Assembly (NCBI GenBank): GCA_007117785.1
Contig: SKFV01000155.1
Coordinates: forward strand, 1-11,866
DNA from: Pseudomonas sp.
GTDB taxonomy: Bacteria; Pseudomonadota; Gammaproteobacteria; Pseudomonadales; Pseudomonadaceae
Direction of reading: 5' to 3'
Length of the DNA stretch: 11,866 nt
In this document: piece after piece, positions 1-6,551 of the stretch
Layout: each line of letters opens with the position of its first letter
How positions within the stretch are numbered: position 1 is the first letter of the stretch
The notes under the pieces: generated by a model
Told to the model about the DNA's origin: nothing
Database searches by the model: none
What the model saw: the letters and a program-made list of their open reading frames with translations, nothing else
Made by a program: the position numbers and the translations under genes

Positions 1-1477
1 CCACCGAACGACCAGAGACTTTCAGGCCGGCGGCCTGAAGTTCGGGTAGCAGCACGTTATTCACTTCGTAACGATGACGGTGGCGCTCGACAATCACATC
101 CTTGGCGTAGCAGTCATGGGCCTTTGAGCCTGGCTCCAGCGCACATTCCTGGCCGCCCAGACGCATGGTGCCGCCCAGATCGGAATCTTCACTACGCTGT
201 TCCTTGCTGCCGGTCGCGGTCTGCCATTCGGTAATCAGGCCGATCACCGGGTGCTCACTGGTCTTGTCGAATTCAGTGGAGTTGGCGTCGGCCCAGCCCA
301 GCTGGCTGCGCGCATACTCGATCACTGCCACCTGCATACCCAGGCAGATACCGAGGTAGGGAACCTTGTTCTCGCGGGCATAGCGGACGGCAGCAATCTT
401 GCCTTCAACGCCGCGCTGACCAAAGCCGCCAGGGACCAGAATGGCATCGACGTCCTTGAGCAGATCAATACCCTGGGTCTCGATATCCTCGGAGTCGATA
501 TAGCGCAGACTGACCTTGGTGCGACTCTGGATGCCGGCATGACTGATTGCCTCGATCAGCGACTTGTAGGCGTCCAGGAGCTCCATGTACTTGCCTACCA
601 TGGCGATGGTGACTTCGTGCTCGGGGTTGAGCTTTGCATCGACAACCCGCTCCCACTCACTCAGGTCGGCACCACCGCAGTCCAGACCAAAACGCTCGAC
701 GACAAAGTCATCCAGACCCTGGGCATGCAATACACCCGGGATCTTGTAGATGGTATCGACATCTTCCAGGCCAATGACCGCGCGTTCTTCCACGTTGGTG
801 AACAGGGCAATCTTGCGCCGTGACGACAGGTCGATCGGGTGGTCGGAGCGGCAGATCAGCACATCCGGCTGCAAGCCGATGGAGCGCAGTTCCTTGACCG
901 AATGCTGTGTGGGCTTGGTCTTGGTCTCGCCCGCCGTCGCAATGTAAGGAACCAGGGTCAGATGCATCAGCATGGCGCGCTTGGCGCCAACTTCCACGCG
1001 CAACTGACGGATGGCTTCAAGGAAGGGTTGGGATTCGATATCACCGACGGTACCGCCGATTTCCACCAGGGCCACGTCGGCATCGCCGGCGCCCTTGATG
1101 ATGCGGCTCTTGATCTCATCGGTAATATGCGGGATGACCTGAATGGTCGCACCGAGATAATCACCCCGGCGCTCCTTGCGCAGCACATCTTCATACACCC
1201 GGCCGGTGGTGAAGTTGTTCGAGCGGCTCATGGTCGAGCTGATAAAACGCTCGTAATGACCCAGGTCGAGATCGGTTTCCGCGCCATCATGGGTGACAAA
1301 CACCTCACCATGCTGGAAGGGACTCATGGTGCCGGGGTCGACGTTGATATAGGGGTCGAGCTTGAGCATGGTGACCTTGAGGCCCCGCGCTTCAAGGATC
1401 GCCGCCAGCGATGCCGAGGCGATGCCCTTGCCCAAAGAAGATACAACACCACCCGTGACGAAGATGTAGCGCGTCAT
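1..1477 (-). CDS. pyrG: CTP synthase (glutamine hydrolysing), 3' end cut by the window edge
   Basis: CTP synthase makes CTP from UTP, ATP and glutamine in the cytoplasm, the last step of pyrimidine nucleotide synthesis. The minus frame opens with MTRYIFVTGGVVSSLGKG, the family's signature N-terminus with its ATP-binding loop, and stays open to base 2 (492 codons). The synthetase domain fills roughly residues 1-265 (LKLDPYINVDPGTMSP and VEIGGTVGDIES are visible). The glutamine amidotransferase domain follows, with nucleophile Cys378 in GICLGMQ, encoded at 344-346. Family members are about 540-545 residues, so about 50 C-terminal residues lie off the window, including the catalytic His and Glu of the amidotransferase triad. 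The start at 1477 fits the conserved N-terminus, although no strong Shine-Dalgarno is visible. The 121-bp gap upstream (1478-1598) should carry its promoter, but I could not pick one out. Confidence 0.97.
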   Translation of the reverse strand, partial: MTRYIFVTGGVVSSLGKGIASASLAAILEARGLKVTMLKLDPYINVDPGTMSPFQHGEVFVTHDGAETDLDLGHYERFISSTMSRSNNFTTGRVYEDVLRKERRGDYLGATIQVIPHITDEIKSRIIKGAGDADVALVEIGGTVGDIESQPFLEAIRQLRVEVGAKRAMLMHLTLVPYIATAGETKTKPTQHSVKELRSIGLQPDVLICRSDHPIDLSSRRKIALFTNVEERAVIGLEDVDTIYKIPGVLHAQGLDDFVVERFGLDCGGADLSEWERVVDAKLNPEHEVTIAMVGKYMELLDAYKSLIEAISHAGIQSRTKVSLRYIDSEDIETQGIDLLKDVDAILVPGGFGQRGVEGKIAAVRYARENKVPYLGICLGMQVAVIEYARSQLGWADANSTEFDKTSEHPVIGLITEWQTATGSKEQRSEDSDLGGTMRLGGQECALEPGSKAHDCYAKDVIVERHRHRYEVNNVLLPELQAAGLKVSGRSV

Positions 1478-1598
1478 GAAAAACCCGTGATTGAACTGTT
1501 AGGCGGCAGCGCCGCAGGGAATCGAAGGGAGGCTTGGGGATGGCTTCCCAAAGTCTCGTCAAGATGGGAAGTCAGGATACCAGAGGCCCGGGGTTTGC

Positions 1599-2303
1599 TC
1601 AATCCTGGATAGGCCCGGCGGCGGCCAACTGTCGCACGATGCCCTGGGCCCAGAGCTGGTAGCCCTGCGCCGACGGGTGATAGCCATCGTCGGCCAGATA
1701 GCGCGCCTCCATCGGCAGATCGAAGGCAATGTGCACAGCGCCCGCATTGGCCGCAACCTGGCGCAGATCCCTATCCAGCAAGCCTGAACGCAAACCGAAC
1801 CAGCCACGCAGGGGCTGCGGCAAGGCATGAAAATGCGCCAGGGGTGGCACTGCGGTCAACACCTGACGACGGCTGACAGCGGCAAACCGCTCGAGCATAC
1901 ACCCTATTTCTCGGCGCCAGCGCGGGCGGCTGGTCAGATGAGTGGTGTCATTCACGCCGAGCACAATAACCACCATATCCCAGTGCTGATCCAACACAGT
2001 AGGGACCAGGTCACTGAGGCAGTCCCGCGCCCGGGCGCCATTACGACCGCAGGCCACCCAGTCGACCGGGCGCTGCTGGTCGGTCGCCCACTGCTGCGCC
2101 AGTTGCCCACTCAGGGCCAGACCCTGTTCGGCTACACCAACACCGGCGACCGTCGATTCACCCAGTACCAGCAGGCGCAAGGCGTCTTCAGACAGTGCGT
2201 TCTGCTGCGCTGGCAATGCCCGCCCCTGCCAGGGCGGTGCGGCATCGGGCAAACGCAAGGCGGTGCGTTTGACCCACAGGGCTTGCGGCAGCAATAACGG
2301 CAA
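1599..2303 (-). CDS. SGNH/GDSL-family hydrolase (putative lipase/esterase)
   Basis: This is a serine esterase-type enzyme; the substrate cannot be told from sequence. All SGNH blocks are present, numbered from the TTG start: block I LVLGESTVAG with nucleophile Ser50 (GES instead of the usual GDS), block II ACGRNGARA around Gly86/Asn88, block III VLGVND with Asn118, and block V DGYHP with Asp206 and His209. The N-terminus is hydrophobic and proline/leucine-rich (PLLLPQALW), so it may be a membrane anchor or uncleaved signal. No ATG or GTG fits upstream. TTG at 2303 lacks a ribosome site. A CTG at 2336, overlapping the purT stop as CTGA and with GGAG 8 bases before it, would add 11 residues (LSRWWYLAAPA) and complete a membrane segment. 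It is the last gene of the purT run, 29 bp after purT. The family call is firm; the start is not. Confidence 0.85.
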   Translation of the reverse strand: MPLLLPQALWVKRTALRLPDAAPPWQGRALPAQQNALSEDALRLLVLGESTVAGVGVAEQGLALSGQLAQQWATDQQRPVDWVACGRNGARARDCLSDLVPTVLDQHWDMVVIVLGVNDTTHLTSRPRWRREIGCMLERFAAVSRRQVLTAVPPLAHFHALPQPLRGWFGLRSGLLDRDLRQVAANAGAVHIAFDLPMEARYLADDGYHPSAQGYQLWAQGIVRQLAAAGPIQD

Positions 2304-2332
2304 GGCCGGCGCTGCCAGATACCACCAGCGGC

Positions 2333-3517
2333 TCAGAGAGTGATCTCCACCGCACCTGCCGCCTTGCTGGCCGCAGCGCGCGCCGCGTCAATGGTGTTGC
2401 CGAGCGCCAGCGCCACACCCATGCGCCGCTGCCCGCTGACCTCGGGCTTGCCGAACAGGCGCAATTGCGTATCCGGCTGACTCAGGGCCTGCTGCAAGTT
2501 GCCGAAACTGACCTGACTGGATTCGCCATTGACCAGAATCACCGCTGACGCCGCCGGACCCAACTGGCGAATTGCCGGAATCGGCAAACCCAGGATGGCG
2601 CGCGCGTGCAGGGCAAATTCGGACAGGTCCTGCGAAATCATGGTGACCATACCGGTATCATGCGGGCGCGGTGACACCTCACTGAACCAGACCTGATCGC
2701 CCTTGACGAACAGCTCCACACCGAACAGGCCGCGCCCACCCAGGGCGTCCGTCACTTTGCGTGCAATGCGCTGGGACTCAGCCAGTGCGGCGTCAGTCAT
2801 CGCCTGCGGCTGCCAGGACTCCTGATAATCACCGCCTTCCTGCCGGTGGCCAATGGGCGCACAGAAATCAGTGCCACCGACATGGCGTACCGTCAGCAAG
2901 GTGATTTCATAGTCAAAATCCACGAAACCTTCAACGATCACCCGCCCCTGCCCGGCACGCCCACCGGCCTGGGCATACTCCCAGGCGGGCAGAATATCGG
3001 CTTCTGATTTCAGCAGGCTCTGACCCTTGCCCGACGAGCTCATCACCGGCTTGACTACACAGGGCAAGCCAATATGCGCCACTGCCGCCTCATACTCGGC
3101 CAGCGTGCCGGCAAAGCGGTAGGGCGAGGTCGGCACCTGCAGCTCTTCGGCAGCCAGGCGGCGAATCCCTTCACGGTCCATGGTCAACCAGGCCGCGCGG
3201 GCGGTGGGGATGACGTGATAGCTTTCGCGCTCCAGCTCCAGCAGCGTCTGGGTGGCAATGGCTTCGATCTCCGGCACTATGTAGTCCGGCTGTTCCAGCT
3301 CGATGACCTCGCGCAGCGCCTTGCCATCCAGCATATTCACCACATGACGCCGGTGGGCAACCTGCATCGCCGGGGCGTTGTCATAGCGGTCAACGGCGAT
3401 CACCTCACAGCCGTAACGCTGCAATTCAATGACCAGTTCCTTGCCCAGCTCGCCACTGCCGAGCAGCAGTACGCGGGTCGCGGTGTCGCTCAGCGGCGTG
3501 CCAATCTCAGTATTCAT
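2333..3517 (-). CDS. purT: Formate-dependent phosphoribosylglycinamide formyltransferase 2 (PurT)
   Basis: PurT formylates GAR to FGAR using formate and ATP, the folate-independent version of the third step of purine synthesis. The protein has 394 residues, the usual length. An N-terminal pre-ATP-grasp fold carries GSGELGKE (residues 20-27) and AVDRYDNAPAMQVAH (41-55). The ATP-grasp part contains VVKPVMSSSGKGQS (154-167) and VEGFVDFDYEIT (195-206). Probable Mg ligands are Glu268 (FGVELF) and Glu280 in SEVSPRPHDTGMVT. The C-terminal subdomain holds LFGKPEVSGQRRMGVALA. The ATG at 3517 overlaps the stop of the DUF1289 gene as ATGA and has GGGAG five bases upstream, so translation is probably coupled. 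No active-site residue that I know of is missing. Confidence 0.97.
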   Translation of the reverse strand: MNTEIGTPLSDTATRVLLLGSGELGKELVIELQRYGCEVIAVDRYDNAPAMQVAHRRHVVNMLDGKALREVIELEQPDYIVPEIEAIATQTLLELERESYHVIPTARAAWLTMDREGIRRLAAEELQVPTSPYRFAGTLAEYEAAVAHIGLPCVVKPVMSSSGKGQSLLKSEADILPAWEYAQAGGRAGQGRVIVEGFVDFDYEITLLTVRHVGGTDFCAPIGHRQEGGDYQESWQPQAMTDAALAESQRIARKVTDALGGRGLFGVELFVKGDQVWFSEVSPRPHDTGMVTMISQDLSEFALHARAILGLPIPAIRQLGPAASAVILVNGESSQVSFGNLQQALSQPDTQLRLFGKPEVSGQRRMGVALALGNTIDAARAAASKAAGAVEITL

Positions 3518-3714
3518 TGCGTCTCCCGGGTTGCCAGGGTTGTCATCAACAGACCTTGTTCGCGGGCGCGCTGCTCGACCAGCAGCAGCACCGCACGTCG
3601 CTCGTCATCGCTCATGCGGCCCCAACGGGTAATCTCATCACCGGTGCGTTGACAGCCGATACACATGTCCTTGTCACCCAGGCTGCAAATGGCGATACAG
3701 GGCGAGCGCACCAT
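3514..3714 (-). CDS. DUF1289 small cysteine-rich protein
   Basis: This is a 66-residue protein of the DUF1289 family (Fe-S or zinc protein of unproven function). It carries the family pattern SPCIAIC...MCIGCQRTGDEITRW...M, with Cys6, Cys10, Cys18 and Cys21 placed to bind one metal site, followed by a Trp-containing helical segment. The start is set at the ATG at 3714 because a strong AGGAGGA (3721-3727) sits six bases before it. The in-frame TTG at 3720 directly abuts that site and would be too close. The gene begins two bases after the gamma-carbonic-anhydrase stop, and its TGA overlaps the purT ATG, so it lies inside the operon. DUF1289 genes are often found fused or next to unrelated metabolic genes, so context does not reveal its role. 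Confidence 0.9.
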   Translation of the reverse strand: MVRSPCIAICSLGDKDMCIGCQRTGDEITRWGRMSDDERRAVLLLVEQRAREQGLLMTTLATRETQ

Positions 3715-3716
3715 GC

Positions 3717-4241
3717 TCAATCCTCCTGCGGAACAAGGTCGCGCTGATAGCGCTGGGCGTTGTGCACGTAATGCGCCGCACCCGCCTCGATCAGCTTTTT
3801 CTGTTGCTCGCTGAGCTCACGCACCACCTTGCCGGGGGCCCCCATCACCAGCGAGCCATCCGGAATTTCCTTGCCTTCGGGAATCAGCGCATTGGCGCCA
3901 ATGATGCAGTGCTTGCCGATCTTGGCGCCATTGAGCACGACCGCATTGATGCCGATCAGGCTGTAATCATCCACGGTGCAGCCATGCAGCATGGCATTGT
4001 GACCCACGGTCACGCCCTTGCCCAGGGTTAGCGGAAAGCCCATATCGGTATGCATGACGGCGCCATCCTGCACATTGCTGTGCTCACCGATATGGATCAA
4101 TTCATTGTCACCGCGCAACACAGCACCAAACCAGACACTGGCACCGGCATCCAGCTTTACCTTGCCAATCACGGCGGCGGTGTCGGCAATCCAGGCATCA
4201 TCGGCCATCTCGACACGGCTATCGCCCAAACGGTATTTCAT
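3717..4241 (-). CDS. Gamma-carbonic-anhydrase-like left-handed beta-helix protein
   Basis: This is a 174-residue hexapeptide-repeat protein of the gamma-carbonic anhydrase/YrdA-like group, expected to be a cytoplasmic trimer with zinc sites between subunits. Repeating hexapeptide turns run from about residue 18 to 135 (for example IGKVKL, IGEHSNV, LGKGVTV, IGINAVV, IGKHCII). The three zinc histidines are His64 (AVMHTD), His81 (VGHN) and His86 (MLHGC). A C-terminal helix follows (SEQQKKLIEAGAAHYVHNAQ). The start at 4241 has GAGGAG five bases upstream, and this site overlaps the end of the preceding NUDIX gene, nine bases away. Whether it hydrates CO2 is open: many YrdA-type members show little or no activity. 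Acyl-CoA or ferripyochelin-binding labels given to this family are legacy names. Confidence 0.92.
   Translation of the reverse strand: MKYRLGDSRVEMADDAWIADTAAVIGKVKLDAGASVWFGAVLRGDNELIHIGEHSNVQDGAVMHTDMGFPLTLGKGVTVGHNAMLHGCTVDDYSLIGINAVVLNGAKIGKHCIIGANALIPEGKEIPDGSLVMGAPGKVVRELSEQQKKLIEAGAAHYVHNAQRYQRDLVPQED
3721..3727 (-). promoter_or_regulatory. Shine-Dalgarno that fixes the DUF1289 start
   Basis: On the minus strand this reads AGGAGGA, close to the full anti-16S complement. It lies six bases before ATG 3714 but immediately next to TTG 3720, which favours the ATG. It sits within the last codons of the upstream gamma-carbonic-anhydrase gene. Confidence 0.75.
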
Positions 4242-4250
4242 AACGACTCC

Positions 4251-4841
4251 TCAGCGTTCCAGTTCGTAGGGGGTGCGCAGGGGGATGTCGGCATCAAAGG
4301 CAACATTGACGAACTCGACCAGCATCAAGGCTGTCAGCCCCCAGATCTTGTGACCCTCATAACGGTAGCTGGGGACATACCAGCTACGTCCTTCGTAATC
4401 GATACGATGGGTCATCTCGCGCCGATCTTCCAGAAAGAAATCCACCGGCACACGAAAGATATGCGCGATTTCCTCTTCGTTCGCGCAGAGCGTGCATTCA
4501 TCCGGCACCATGCCAACATAAGGCGTGACCTTGATGCCAAAACGTGACACCAGGCTGCCCAGGGGACCGATCACATCCACCAGATCCGGCGCCAGCCCAA
4601 TCTCTTCATGTGTCTCACGCAGCGCGGTGTAACGCAGGTCAATATCGCCAGGATCGCGTCGACCACCGGGAAAGGCCACCTCCCCGGAGTGCGTCGACAA
4701 CTGCTGCGAGCGAACGGTCAGAATGATTTCCGGCTGCGCCATGGACGTTACCGGAATCAACACACCGGCCTCCGGCAAACCCTGGGTTTCCACCTGGCGC
4801 GGCTGATGTTGCGTCACTCGCATGCGAATCTGCTCCAACAT
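4251..4841 (-). CDS. NUDIX hydrolase, CoA pyrophosphatase type (NudL/YeaB-like)
   Basis: This 196-residue NUDIX protein is probably a CoA diphosphatase that splits CoA or its derivatives into 3',5'-ADP and phosphopantetheine. The CoA-subfamily motif precedes the box: LTVRSQQLSTHSGEVAFPGG (residues 41-60). The NUDIX box runs on as RRDPGD...TALRETHEEIGL, with Arg75, Glu76, Glu79 and Glu80 as the core and metal-binding residues. As usual in this subfamily, the region between the first Gly and the RE pair departs from the textbook spacing. The ATG at 4841 has AGAGGA seven bases upstream. It is the promoter-proximal gene of the leftward run that includes gamma-CA, DUF1289, purT and the SGNH hydrolase. 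Substrate is inferred from the motif only. Confidence 0.9.
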   Translation of the reverse strand: MLEQIRMRVTQHQPRQVETQGLPEAGVLIPVTSMAQPEIILTVRSQQLSTHSGEVAFPGGRRDPGDIDLRYTALRETHEEIGLAPDLVDVIGPLGSLVSRFGIKVTPYVGMVPDECTLCANEEEIAHIFRVPVDFFLEDRREMTHRIDYEGRSWYVPSYRYEGHKIWGLTALMLVEFVNVAFDADIPLRTPYELER

Positions 4842-4969
4842 GCGCGCTTCCTCTCATAATTTCTTGCAATGATGTCACGATCACTGGACCAGAACCAGTT
4901 GCCGGCAGCCTCATTGCGTCGCAAGATGTACGCCTATAAACAGAGCCATGCGAGGGCCAGACACCGGTT
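4842..4969. promoter_or_regulatory. Divergent promoter region between the two NUDIX genes
   Basis: These 128 bases must carry promoters for both the leftward operon and the rightward NUDIX-transpeptidase pair. A good rightward -10-like TATAAA lies at 4935-4940, but the hexamer 17 bases before it (CATTGC, 4912-4917) is a poor -35. Two small inverted repeats lie nearer the leftward gene: TGAT-N6-ATCA at 4870-4883 and ACTGG-N7-CCAGT at about 4884-4900. They could be an operator, but neither matches a site I know. No clear leftward -35/-10 pair is visible. Confidence 0.45.
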
Positions 4970-5524
4970 ATGAAATTTTGCAGCCAATGCGGCAACTCCG
5001 TCAGTGCACGCATCCCCCAGGGAGATGACCGCAAACGTTATATCTGCGATCACTGTGACACTGTGCACTATCAGAACCCACGTATTGTTGCCGGCTGCCT
5101 GGTGACCTGGGAAAAGCAGGTACTTCTGTGTAAGCGGGCCATCGAACCACGGCATGGCTTCTGGACACTGCCCGCCGGCTATATGGAAAACGGTGAAACC
5201 ACCGAACAGGCCGCGCTGCGCGAAACCTGGGAAGAAGCCCGCGCCCGCGTGCACCAGCAAGAGCTGTATATGCTGTTCAACCTGCCGCATATCAACCAGG
5301 TCTATATGTTCTTTCGGGCCCAGTTACGCGACCTGAAGTTTGCTGCCGGCGATGAAAGCCTGGACGTGCAACTGTTCGACGAAGCCGATATCCCCTGGAA
5401 TGAACTCGCCTTCCCGACTGTCGGCAAGACCTTGCGACGCTATTTCGATGATCGCCAGCAGGAACACTACCCGATTCGCATGGAAGACATTACCTATCAA
5501 CCCGGACGCCAACCTATCCGATGA
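4970..5524 (+). CDS. NUDIX hydrolase with N-terminal zinc ribbon
   Basis: This 184-residue protein hydrolyses a nucleoside-diphosphate-linked compound; the exact substrate is unknown. It begins with a zinc ribbon of two CxxC knuckles (Cys4/Cys7 and Cys26/Cys29; CSQCG and CDHC). The NUDIX domain follows, with the box GYMENGE...ALRETWEEA spanning Gly70, Glu76, Arg84, Glu85, Glu88 and Glu89. The final Gly of the classic box is replaced (EEAR). The arrangement resembles the NADH-pyrophosphatase (NudC) layout, but it is shorter, and I do not see the SQPWPFPxS motif expected downstream, so I do not call it NudC. The spacing of GAGGG (4952-4956) to the ATG is long, so the ribosome site is weak. Its last codons overlap the transpeptidase start. 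Confidence 0.93.
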   Translation: MKFCSQCGNSVSARIPQGDDRKRYICDHCDTVHYQNPRIVAGCLVTWEKQVLLCKRAIEPRHGFWTLPAGYMENGETTEQAALRETWEEARARVHQQELYMLFNLPHINQVYMFFRAQLRDLKFAAGDESLDVQLFDEADIPWNELAFPTVGKTLRRYFDDRQQEHYPIRMEDITYQPGRQPIR

Positions 5525-6027
5525 CCACCTTGCTGCCCCGTCTGCTGCGCGCTTTTTTCAGCCTGATGCTGCTGCTAGCCTGGCTACCGGCCTCGGCTAC
5601 ACCCGCCATCGACAAGGTGCTGGTGCTGAAGCAGGAGCGCCAGCTCAAAGTCATCAGCGACGGCGAAGTGATTCGCCAGTACCGCGTCTCGCTGGGCAAA
5701 CAGCCTGTAGGGCACAAACAGCAGCGCGGCGACCAGCGCACGCCGGAGGGCATCTATACCATCGACTGGCGCCATCACAGCGAACAGTTCAACCTCAGCA
5801 TGCACATCGACTACCCCAACCTGAAAGACCGCGCCGCGGCCTATAAAGCCGGCGTCGACCCCGGCGGCATGATCATGATCCACGGCACACCGATTGACGA
5901 AGACTACCCCGAATGGTTCTTCCACGGCCTTGACTGGACCGACGGCTGCATCGCCCTGCCCAATGCCGACATGCGCGAACTCTGGGACCTGGTCCCCAAC
6001 GGCACCCTGGTAGAAATCAAACCTTAA
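5521..6027 (+). CDS. Exported L,D-transpeptidase (YkuD domain)
   Basis: This is a 168-residue periplasmic cysteine enzyme that acts on peptidoglycan stem peptides, forming 3-3 cross-links or attaching or releasing partners at diaminopimelate. Residues 1-26 are a Sec signal peptide (RLLRAFFSLMLLLAWLPASA), with cleavage likely after ASA. The YkuD core runs from about 30 to 168. It has the upstream QRGDQRTPEGIY motif, His121 in MIHGTP, and the catalytic TDGCIALPN with Gly142 and Cys143; most family members have SHGC or TxGC here. The ATG overlaps the TGA of the preceding NUDIX gene (ATGA), so it is probably translationally coupled and has no strong ribosome site of its own. There is no LysM or other wall-binding domain. 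A YafK/DpaA-like cleaving role rather than cross-linking cannot be excluded. Confidence 0.93.
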   Translation: MTTLLPRLLRAFFSLMLLLAWLPASATPAIDKVLVLKQERQLKVISDGEVIRQYRVSLGKQPVGHKQQRGDQRTPEGIYTIDWRHHSEQFNLSMHIDYPNLKDRAAAYKAGVDPGGMIMIHGTPIDEDYPEWFFHGLDWTDGCIALPNADMRELWDLVPNGTLVEIKP

Positions 6028-6030
6028 ATA

Positions 6031-6098
6031 GCCGGGAAGGACGGCGTCCCCGCCGTCCAACGGACCCTGCTGTCGAGCAGATGCTCGACATTCCCAGC
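6031..6098. repeat. 68-bp nested palindromic element (two hairpins inside an outer stem)
   Basis: The element starts three bases after the transpeptidase stop and ends 18 bases before the end of the convergent YqfO-like gene. Outer arms GCCGGGAA (6031-6038) and TTCCCAGC (6091-6098) pair at 7 of 8 positions. They enclose two perfect 8-bp hairpins with 4-base loops: GGACGGCG/CGCCGTCC (6039-6058, loop TCCC) and TGTCGAGC/GCTCGACA (6071-6090, loop AGAT), joined by a 12-base linker. The arms abut the hairpins with no gap, giving a three-way-junction shape in single-stranded DNA or RNA. No T-run follows, so it is not a textbook terminator, though it may act as one for both convergent genes. A REP/BIME-like or MITE-like extragenic repeat is the leading idea, which one window cannot prove. 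Confidence 0.6.
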
Positions 6099-6116
6099 AA
6101 AAACCAAACCCGCGCC

Positions 6117-6437
6117 TCACCAGCCGGTTACATCCACCAACTGCTGCACATCAAACGCCGGTTCTTCGTAAGGATGAGCCGCGCGCAAGGCCGCGACGGC
6201 TTCTTTAATCCGCGCCCCATCACACACCAGCTCCACCCGATACTCCATCACCCGCTCCAACTCGCCCTGCTGGCCAAGAAACGGCTGACTACCCGCCAGT
6301 GGCCGAAATTGACCATACCCGAGCACCTGCCAACAGCAGGCCTCGTAGTCGCCAATCTTTCCCGCACCCGAAGCGAAAACCGCTTCCTTGACGGCTTCTA
6401 CGTGGGATTCAGGAACAAAAAAACACAGTTTGTACAT
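6117..6437 (-). CDS. YqfO/NIF3-like stand-alone domain protein
   Basis: This 106-residue protein matches the small YqfO-type family, the ferredoxin-like (CutA/PII-shaped) domain that is inserted in longer NIF3 proteins but stands alone in Pseudomonas-type bacteria. Visible motifs are MYKLCFFVPESHVEAVK (1-17), GKIGDYEACCWQ (26-37), GQFRPLAGSQPFLGQQG (42-58) and AHPYEEPAFDV (87-97). The metal-binding His/Asp/Glu residues of full NIF3 are absent, so it is not expected to be a di-metal enzyme. Its function is unknown. The ATG at 6437 is chosen because GAGGG lies four bases before it and the conserved family N-terminus begins there; the frame stays open upstream to 6527 without conserved sequence. 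It is convergent with the transpeptidase and divergent from the DUF6351 gene. Confidence 0.9.
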   Translation of the reverse strand: MYKLCFFVPESHVEAVKEAVFASGAGKIGDYEACCWQVLGYGQFRPLAGSQPFLGQQGELERVMEYRVELVCDGARIKEAVAALRAAHPYEEPAFDVQQLVDVTGW

Positions 6438-6493
6438 AGCACCCTCAGTCATCTGTTTGAGTAAAACTCCGCCATCTGTACCTGTTTTCACGG

Positions 6494-6522
6494 TTATTAC
6501 CAGTACTACTATCGAAGGGCAA
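6494..6522 (-). promoter_or_regulatory. Possible promoter for the YqfO-like gene
   Basis: On the minus strand, TTGCCC (6517-6522) and TAATAA (6494-6499) lie 17 bases apart, about 57 bases before the start at 6437. Both hexamers match the sigma-70 consensus only partly. The same 114-bp divergent gap must also hold the promoter of the DUF6351 gene, for which I found no convincing pair. Confidence 0.25.
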
Positions 6523-6551
6523 TCCAAGACAACAATAACTAGGGATCCGTC

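Noticed and set aside
1557..1562. TTGACG on the minus strand as a -35 box for pyrG
   Set aside because: The bases 16-18 positions downstream are G/C-rich, with nothing resembling a -10 box.
251..1612. Rightward open frames of 190 and 257 codons across pyrG
   Set aside because: They are the antisense of conserved CTP synthase, whose motifs and catalytic Cys378 fit the minus strand exactly.
4970..5524. Naming the zinc-ribbon NUDIX protein NudC (NADH pyrophosphatase)
   Set aside because: It has the zinc ribbon and box but is shorter than NudC and lacks the SQPWPFPxS motif after the box.
6438..6527. 30-residue N-terminal extension of the YqfO-like protein
   Set aside because: The family N-terminus (MYKLCFFVPE) and a ribosome site point to 6437; the extension has no conserved sequence and runs into the divergent promoter gap.
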